Below, one piece after another: positions 56,753-64,000 of a stretch of 64,000 nucleotides of DNA. Source of the stretch: Apostichopus japonicus (Eukaryota > Echinodermata > Holothuroidea > Aspidochirotida > Stichopodidae); assembly GCF_037975245.1 (NCBI RefSeq), contig NC_092566.1:10633501-10697500 (forward strand). The letters are read 5' to 3'. The position numbers and the translations under genes were made by a program. Under the pieces are notes generated by a model that was not told the DNA's origin, did no database searches, and worked only from the letters and a program-made list of their open reading frames with translations. Position 1 is the stretch's first letter, and every line of letters starts with the position of its first letter.

Positions 56753-59700
56753 CTGTACCTTTCCTAGTGAACTATTTGCTCGAACCAAGTAAACCAGTAT
56801 CAGGATTTAAAATCTACACATTCCATGTACATGTGTACTACCACTGGATTTATTACGCAGTATTAAAGTTTGTTGTACGTGCACTATTAGCCGCTTATAT
56901 AATACATCTGTAGCTCTGTGATTAAAAGATTGCCATATTTATAAAGGAAGTATTGTACTAGACTGTTCATCCATACAACGTATGATTCTGAAGGAGATGT
57001 TTAACAATTAATTGGAACACTGTCCCCACTGACATACATTACCCTACCTATAACAGCTGGCTTGAAATGAACTGCAACTGTAAATTGATCTCACGGTAAA
57101 TTTATACAATATCTCATGAAACAAAAAAATCGAAGGAAACGAATGAAGAGCCCTAGCTTTTACAAGATCCCCGATCATCCAATTTCCTATTCAAATGGCT
57201 TCAATATGGCTAAAATATTTACATGTACCGCAGTTAGTATTGTGATGTGCGCTGCTTTCCGAAACCATTAGCGAGAGAGCTAGAGAGAGTTCTGTGGTTG
57301 CCTTTAAACAGTGTCTATAGACCTAGCTTTGTATGGTCTATTTACTTAGATGCTTTCAGCAATCTATAGGAAAGAAGACAGATGATCCTGCCAGAGGTTG
57401 TATTTTTGAAGCTGATGGAAAAGCTCAGAGAAAATCTCATTAACGTCCCCGCAGTTCGGCAACGCGAGGAGAGTAAATGGTGCAAGGAACTTCCATTACG
57501 AAAGCTCTGAGTTCTGAGTCAAAGGGATGTAAATGCCACCACTTCAGAGTGATATGGTACAGCTGCGAGAATATAACGGTCACGATGTTAATACGACAGG
57601 AGCGAGCGAAAGTTTCTCGCAAAGAGATAGATCAATTTATCTTTGGAGGAAGAAGATTTTGTGGATGTCCTAAAGAGTTGTACCTTACCATATAGTGTCT
57701 GAAAGTTTTGCTTTCTTCCTCCCATTTTTCCTTCCTTCACGTTAGAGCCTGAAAAGTTATGAATTAAGGAGCTAAAGACTGAGATGTATTCACTATACCT
57801 TTAACTTTGAAGACGATCCACATGGATAGGACATTAATGTCTTAAAGGACTGTCCATCTTCCATCTTTACCAAACTCTTTCATGAAAGAGCATACATGTG
57901 TTCTTTGAAGCATGGAAGGATTTTTTTCAACCTATGATATACTTTTCATTCCTAAAATCATATAACTTCAACCCCATCTTACCCTCACCAGCACTGCACA
58001 ATTAAAGTTCTTGTAGAATTAAGCTATGTACAATGATACAGCTGTACTATCCCAAATTGAAGCCTGGTAACTCTACGAAGGCCTGCGGTATCACTCCGCG
58101 ATAAGATCATATCTAAATTAATGGGTGTCCACTTAAAAATTCAGATCCTGTATAAAGATTTATCTAACCTTGCATGAAGCATCAGTCGTGTATAAACTTT
58201 CACTGAAGCATAAAGAACAAGGCGTTTTATTCTCGTTTTAGTGTACGGAGAGTATATCTTCTACAAATAATGAGTAACAGCAGAGCAAACCTCATGTAGT
58301 TCTTGTTTGTCATGTATTGAAACAATTTTGAATGGTGGCCACAGGGGAATACTTCAGTGTTCAAATTTTGTGTAGCTGTTCAAGCAGTTTTGAAGGTTCT
58401 TCATTTTCGGCACTTATAAGTACGATCTACTTGAGAGAACCAGCTATATATCGATCTTTGCACTCGTCTGGCAAGTTGACCAGTTAGTATGGCCATTTTT
58501 GCGATGCGACACTGGATAAATTGTTCCTGGACTACAGAGCTTTATTTTCAAAAATTAAAACTGATGAACTTGCAATTTGCAAAAATGTTTCTATTTCAAA
58601 TATTGAATGATAAAAATATTAATTGTACCCCCCCAAAAAAAAAAAAGAAAGATACATGCATTTGACAACGACAAATTTTTATAGCAGTTTTCTGGATTTA
58701 TGACATTAGTTGCTATAAACACATACATAGAATGGTTCCAAGCAGAGGAAGATTTGCAGGAGACAAAAAAAAAATACACCTTTTCTTCATTATATTTTTA
58801 ATTTATGAAAACTTCAATCAAGTGATCTGATAAGTTCCTATAAGTGAGCCCTCTAGACATTAACTATGCGATGTCATCAATACCAAATTCCGTATATAAA
58901 ACTATACTTCTTTCCCCTTCTCTTTCAGAAGTACCCCACCTTCCCCCCGTACCTCTGTACAGCGTGCTTGTCACAATCTTCGTTGATTCTCGCCGTTCTT
59001 AACACTGTCAGCTGATTAATCAAGGCCAATGAGATGTCACCCAAGACTGCCCTGGGGTGTTTATAATGAAGGCATCACTGAAGCTACTGTCACGGCACCC
59101 CTCTCAAGATTGCAACATACAGTAGTCCCCATTAAAGCTTGGTGATAAAAAATATATAAATATATAAAAAAAATACAAAAAAAACTGCTTGTGGCTTGGC
59201 TTTACCAAAAAGGGCTGCTTATCTTCCTAATTAACTCTAACTCTAATCAAAATGAAATCATGCAGAAACGAGAATGTGTTTTCTTCCCCAGCAGAAGCTG
59301 TAATTTACTTGGCAACGGTTTATTACTTATGTACAGCATCTTACTTGCACAGCTAACAACTCCCTGCTTTATGGGGTTTGCATTTTTTATAAGTCAACGT
59401 TGTTGCATGTAGCTGCTGTTGCTGCAGTCGTTTACAATGGGGTTTATACTCCGAGGGTAGCCTCCCTAATATTCATTTTGCGTTTGTTCGCAGCGCTGGA
59501 GAACAAGTTGCCGATAGACATGAAACACGAGACGAAGACAAACCCTAGAGATGACACGTTGAAGTGGATGCAATTGTTGCTAATGCAGGAGCTTAGCAGG
59601 AAAATTTACAGACATAGCGTATATATACAGTATTTATAGTACATGTATATATACGTGTCTACAGTACAATATTGATAATTTACAGATTTATTCAGTCGTC

Positions 59701-60929
59701 TCCGTCGATTTGACGATCACTGATAGAACTACCTAGCGGTTTAATTCGATGCTTTGCCATCAGTATATTTGCACGTACAGTTTGTGTCTGCCTTGTGTAC
59801 ATGCAATAAGGGAGTTATAAACTATAATATTACTGCAACTACCAGTGGTTTTGTATGTAATTAAGAGACCGGAGCAGACTTGTTACTTACTTCTAGCTCC
59901 ACTATACTTCCATCTGATATAAGTTATATACTACTCTTTGTTTTACTGTATTTGCTAGTACTGTTAACCAATCTGTACTATCCTTTATAAATTCGTTGAC
60001 GTGTATTAAACTGTGCCCATGGAACGGATGTAATATACAGTAATCTCTCATCTTGAAAGTTGAATTTTTTTTGGGACTGAGATAACACTAAAGGTGCAGT
60101 TCCACCAAAAAAACCCCCCCAAAAAACGACAGTTAATTTATGTCATAAAAAGCTAGCCTTTAGCATGCAGACTTGCCAAGGTTCACAAAACTAATTGTAC
60201 TGAGAATAATTAATTAAAATACCTTCCGGGAATAATTTCATGTTCAAATGCCGTTTTTGATGGCTCTGACCTTTTGTCTAAAAGGGCTTATAAAATGCTG
60301 TGGTTCCTAAAGTGTTGAAAGCAAAGACTGCTGTACGTCTTCAAACTTGTATTACAGCAACTTGACCCTTTTTGCATAGCATTTAGTGATGCAATGCCAG
60401 GTGTGAGTTATTTTCTGATCTGGTATCGTATACATAGGAATATACCAATCAAACTAGCTTATTTGCTATTCACAATGTAGTGTGTAATGTAGGTGATGTA
60501 AAGTGAAATGTAGGTATTAATATACCAATTTTTTTGTAAACAATTTTGCAAAATGTGTTTACTAAGTTGCATACTATCTGAAGTACATTTTATCAAAAGG
60601 TAAAAAGGGGACTACCAACATGTGCTAAAGACATAACAAATTTTCTAAGACATGAAATCTCTGCTTTTCTTGTTAGGAAGCGATAAGTCCAAACAATCAT
60701 GCGCACTGTAGATGTTGTAGTCTTGAAAACCTTGCAGGACTTAACACATGTATACTGTTACGCCAGTGCTGCTGATCCACCAAATGTTTATGTGAAATCG
60801 ATAAACGGACTTGACACAAAGCTGACGTATATATAAACCTAGATCTGGACTGCACTATAAAAACACCCCCGTAACAAATAACATATATCTGTTCCACATA
60901 ACTTGAAACAGTGTGGTGGTCATGAATGC

Positions 60930-60965
60930 TCACGTAACCAGAGCATGTCACGTAACCAGAGCATG
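60930..60965. repeat. 18-bp tandem duplication
   Basis: TCACGTAACCAGAGCATG occurs twice head to tail with no mismatch. Confidence 0.95.
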
Positions 60966-62219
60966 CGAAAACTCACCATAGTTTACCTTCTGAATGGTAG
61001 ATTGGGAAGGAAGAAGTGGGCGGTACCCATATAGTGAAGGCGCAGTGCTAAAACATTCCAATGGTGTAGTTTTAGGCCGTGGATGGGAAAGCGTGCATGA
61101 TTTGACCGGGACACAGGTAGGAGAGTCTCATGGCCCGTAAAAGCTACTGTAACTTTGTGATGCTTAGGTCTAGAAAATCCAGCAGATCTATGATACACTG
61201 TACATAACAGAGAGCATGATGACATATAGGCCTGGCTTTATTACATATCACATTGTATGTATATATTTGTTTTTCAATTGTTCATAAAACTGGGATACAT
61301 GTTTATATTGAAAATTTTAATAATCATTGGATGTTCTATTGTGATACATGCAGTGACTAAAGTATGTACAGTATGTATCTGGCCTATGATGACACAATTT
61401 GCTTTGAAACAGCTGCTTTCGTTTGCAAGATTATTTAAAGAAAAGAAAACTCCACATAGGAAAGTAGATAAGAGCAGAGGTTGATATAGTTCCTATACTA
61501 GATGCAACACAATAGATGCATAATGTCCTTTGTTTCCAAATGCAAGGAAAAATTTAGTTTTAATCAGGTCACAGGAGCTACAAAAGACAAGCTACAAAAG
61601 ATCAAGTATAAAACCAATACAAGTTTCATTCACACCCTCCAGACCTTCACAATTTTTGGGGGGGGGGGGGTTTGATAATATTGGAATACATGGAATATTA
61701 CTTTATGACTAAAACATAGGAGTAATTAATTAATTTCGCTGCAAATTCCTATCTCTCTTATCTGTACGTTATTTTGGAAGCCTTTGACACCGAAGACACT
61801 TGTTTGTTAAATGAAGACGAGCTATATTACCTTTACTTTAACCCCTTCCATTGATGTCGAAGCAGAAATCTACATATGAGAGAGAGAAAAGATCCTACAA
61901 GGAGTGCGCTTCCTCTCCTGACAGCAGAAGGGTTCTCAGGATCTCAACGACTATCTATTTAACTCGCTTTTTGACCCGATCCAAGGCCATCTGCCGGACT
62001 TGATCACAGAAAAAGGATACAACTGGAAGATACATATACCACAACCCACAAGTTCTTAAAGCAACGGGCAATCAAATCACTTCTCTTTTCTCTTCTCTTC
62101 TTTCGAAAACCAGCATTTGTAAGAGGTTTGTCCAGGCAGCTAAAGTGGTGCTAAAGAGCATTTCAGGATGTAGAATATTTAATCCAAATATCCCAGTTCC
62201 ATATGCAATGCGGATAGAA

Positions 62220-62320
62220 TCGAGGAGAGGGTTTCACCAAATGGGGAAGTAAAACGAGATGCTGCAGTTGATGAATTTTTTACATTTTCTGGCGTAAAAT
62301 GGATCGGGACCTCTCCTCGA
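62220..62320. repeat. 11-bp perfect inverted repeat pair, 79-bp spacer
   Basis: TCGAGGAGAGG at 62220-62230 is the reverse complement of CCTCTCCTCGA at 62310-62320. The spacer is AT-rich and noncoding. It could be the termini of a ~100-bp MITE or a chance pairing. Confidence 0.5.
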
Positions 62321-63094
62321 CATGCGTGCCGAATATTTTAAGTTTTTATTTTTTATTTGCAAGATAACAGGGAGACTTGCTTCCATAATAAATTAACCTC
62401 TATACAACAAACTTGGATACATCGTATCCCAGCATTTTGTCTGTTCATTGTCTTGATGACTCTGAAAGCTTCACCCAATTCTGTCTGGAAGAATTATCTT
62501 TGTTCAGTTTTCACTGCAGGAGATCGATCCAGTGGCAAAATGTTAATTTTTTTTGTACAATTCATAGACAATTATGAGAAAACAAAAGGAGAGTAAATTT
62601 TCGTAACTTTTAGTATTTTGTTAAGATGAGAAATGTTTATCTAAAACATAAAGTGCCCTTACTTTTTAATTTGATTTCTAGAAGTACAGTAATACCACAT
62701 TTACTCTTCAAATGCAATGAAAATCACATGTGCATTTATTGATTTGCTATAGATATGTATTTAACAATAGAAAGCGACTTTTAGAGTGCTGCGGGGACCG
62801 CCTAAATAGCTAAGGCAGTTTATGTAAAGTTTTGCTTTCCTTGGAAGTCTGTATGTAATTACATGACACCGAGGAAGTAAACATGACATGACTTCACAAC
62901 ACAAGAGTTTCATAAAAGTTGCCAATATCAGAAAAGTTGCCCCCTGGTTTGTTTTACAAAGAGGCCCAGATATGTAATTTAATATAGGTTTGGCTCGGTG
63001 TTTTGGGCGGCATTTTATCACTTGCTATAGTTAACACGAGTACCATTTCCAAAACTTCACCTCCGGCAGTTCTCCCCCTATGAATATTCAGCGT

Positions 63095-63469
63095 TCAAGG
63101 TCTCTTATCTTTTTTCACTGCCGTGGAATTAGATCGAGAAAATATTAGCTTCTGACCCCGAGAGTGTAATTTAGAAAGAGAGAGGGGGGGACATTTTTCT
63201 TGGAGGAGCAAACTTAGCATCTCTGGTCGACCGTATCGCAGTTGGAGCAACCGGTCTTCGTCCATATAGAAAGGGGAAAAAAGGATCGGAGTTAAATTAT
63301 TCACCAGAGGGGGCTGCCCTGAGTGATCCCCTTTTACGTCACATGAGCCCTGGATAATCCCATTGGGGATCTTTTGAAGGATTATCTGCTGATCGTCCAT
63401 GACACAGTCTTTCTCTAAGTCCCCTTCAGTACCTCTGATATGTCCTTGCTTCACAAAACATCTCATCAA
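63095..63469 (-). other. 124-codon open frame, unrecognised
   Basis: The frame opens at a TTG; internal in-frame ATGs read MRCFVKQGHIRGTEGD and MDDQQIILQKIPNGI. The composition is closer to coding than most of the window (segments such as DVKGDHSGQPPLVNNLTPIL and MDEDRLLQLRYGRPEMLSLL), and CpG density is raised. It ends with SNSTAVKKDKRP and a stop. No domain is recognised, and no good splice signals were found around it. It could be a 5' UTR or exon of a gene lying outside the window, or chance. Confidence 0.18.
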
Positions 63470-64000
63470 CTCTTATTAGAGACATTTGTGGGGATATGCC
63501 ATCCTACTATACCGACATTACAAACAGAACGCAGGTATAAAGTGGGATATGGGTTACTTGTGCCTAAGGTAAAAAAAAAAAAAAAAAACCTTTGCAGAAA
63601 AACAAAGAGTCTTTTCCATACTTAATAGGATTATTCATTATTTAGCCCAGCAAGAGATCTAACCAAGTCTTAATTCAGTCATTTAAAGGGCTTCACCACA
63701 TCACGCCGAATCTATTCTGTTATATAACTAATTAAACCATTTTAAAACTCAAACTCTAAATTTTGAACAATCGACAAAAAGTGCAGGGAAAATTGAAGGA
63801 ATGGATTAACCTTTGGACAAAGACATCTTCCAAGTTTGTGCATTTCTGAATATTAACTAATACAGAGTGATTTATCATACAGTCCAAGTCTCAAGGCAAG
63901 ATAAACAACTGTCATCATATATTCTTGCATCCATTCATGTTTTGCTTTAATGAATATCACAAAATAATGGTTAAGACCTTCCATTAATTAAAGCCGGGAA
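63470..64000. other. Noncoding stretch
   Basis: AT-rich DNA with a run of 18 A at 63571-63588 and no supported feature. Confidence 0.5.

Larger units (their letters stand above)
56753..63094. other. Noncoding stretch
   Basis: No supported gene. Notable items are a CpG-richer patch at 57440-57660 with short frames on both strands, a possible acceptor (CCCCTTCTCTTTCAG) at 58929, a short tandem duplication at 60930-60965 and an inverted repeat pair at 62220-62320. Confidence 0.4.

Noticed and set aside
58915-59030. Good polypyrimidine-AG acceptor followed by a 29-codon open frame
   Set aside because: The frame ends quickly and no poly-A signal, donor or homology could be tied to it. Such acceptor-like strings are frequent in pyrimidine-rich DNA.

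Overview
This window looks like eukaryotic nuclear DNA that is intergenic or intronic. It is AT-rich and full of (TA)n arrays, long C/G/A/T homopolymers and short tandem duplications. No open frame exceeds about 170 codons, and no operon-like or densely coding segment is visible. The repeat content (hAT-type non-autonomous elements with 8-bp target duplications, a CR1/L2-type LINE tail, tRNA-derived SINE-like units, many short terminal-inverted-repeat elements beginning TTAAAG) resembles genomes of marine invertebrate deuterostomes such as echinoderms. That assignment is an impression from repeat style and is not proven. No complete host gene could be supported. A few candidate single exons are listed at low confidence.

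Layout. 1-4.6 kb: a CpG-rich patch, a 220-bp tandem duplication, a TTAAAGG-type inverted-repeat element and a complete hAT-type MITE with perfect 8-bp target duplications. 4.6-13 kb: mostly unannotatable AT-rich DNA with homopolymers, a possible worn hAT-like element (9.2-9.5 kb) and two duplications (10.7 and 12.3 kb). 13.3-13.6 kb: the 3' end of a CR1/L2-type LINE. 16.2-16.4 kb: a CpG-rich patch with a possible first exon. 20.4-21.4 kb: a second copy of the TTAAAGG element and a 92-bp tandem array. 22.6 kb: a candidate exon. 23.2-23.5 kb: head-to-head SINE-like units carrying a hammerhead-ribozyme motif. 25.1 kb: a candidate membrane-protein exon. 26.1-26.6 kb: a second complete hAT-type MITE. 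32.3-32.9 kb: a 621-bp element with 17-bp perfect inverted termini. 35-41 kb: a VNTR, a dispersed repeat of direct sub-units, AT arrays and a six-copy tandem array of about 130 bp. 43.6-43.8 kb: a second, plus-strand SINE-like copy with the same hammerhead core. 48.7-50.9 kb: a large 71-bp minisatellite with higher-order structure, bracketed by direct repeats. 51-64 kb: mostly unique AT-rich DNA with a small CpG-rich hairpin, an hAT-like terminus and weak ORFs.

The most interesting observation is the family at 23.2 and 43.6 kb. It has a pol III A box and B box (tRNA-like head) followed directly by all invariant residues of a hammerhead ribozyme, with pairing stems I and II. One copy has a self-complementary stem III, as expected for a ribozyme that works as a dimer. 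The family also shares about 60 bp upstream of the A box, and one locus is a near-palindromic head-to-head arrangement.
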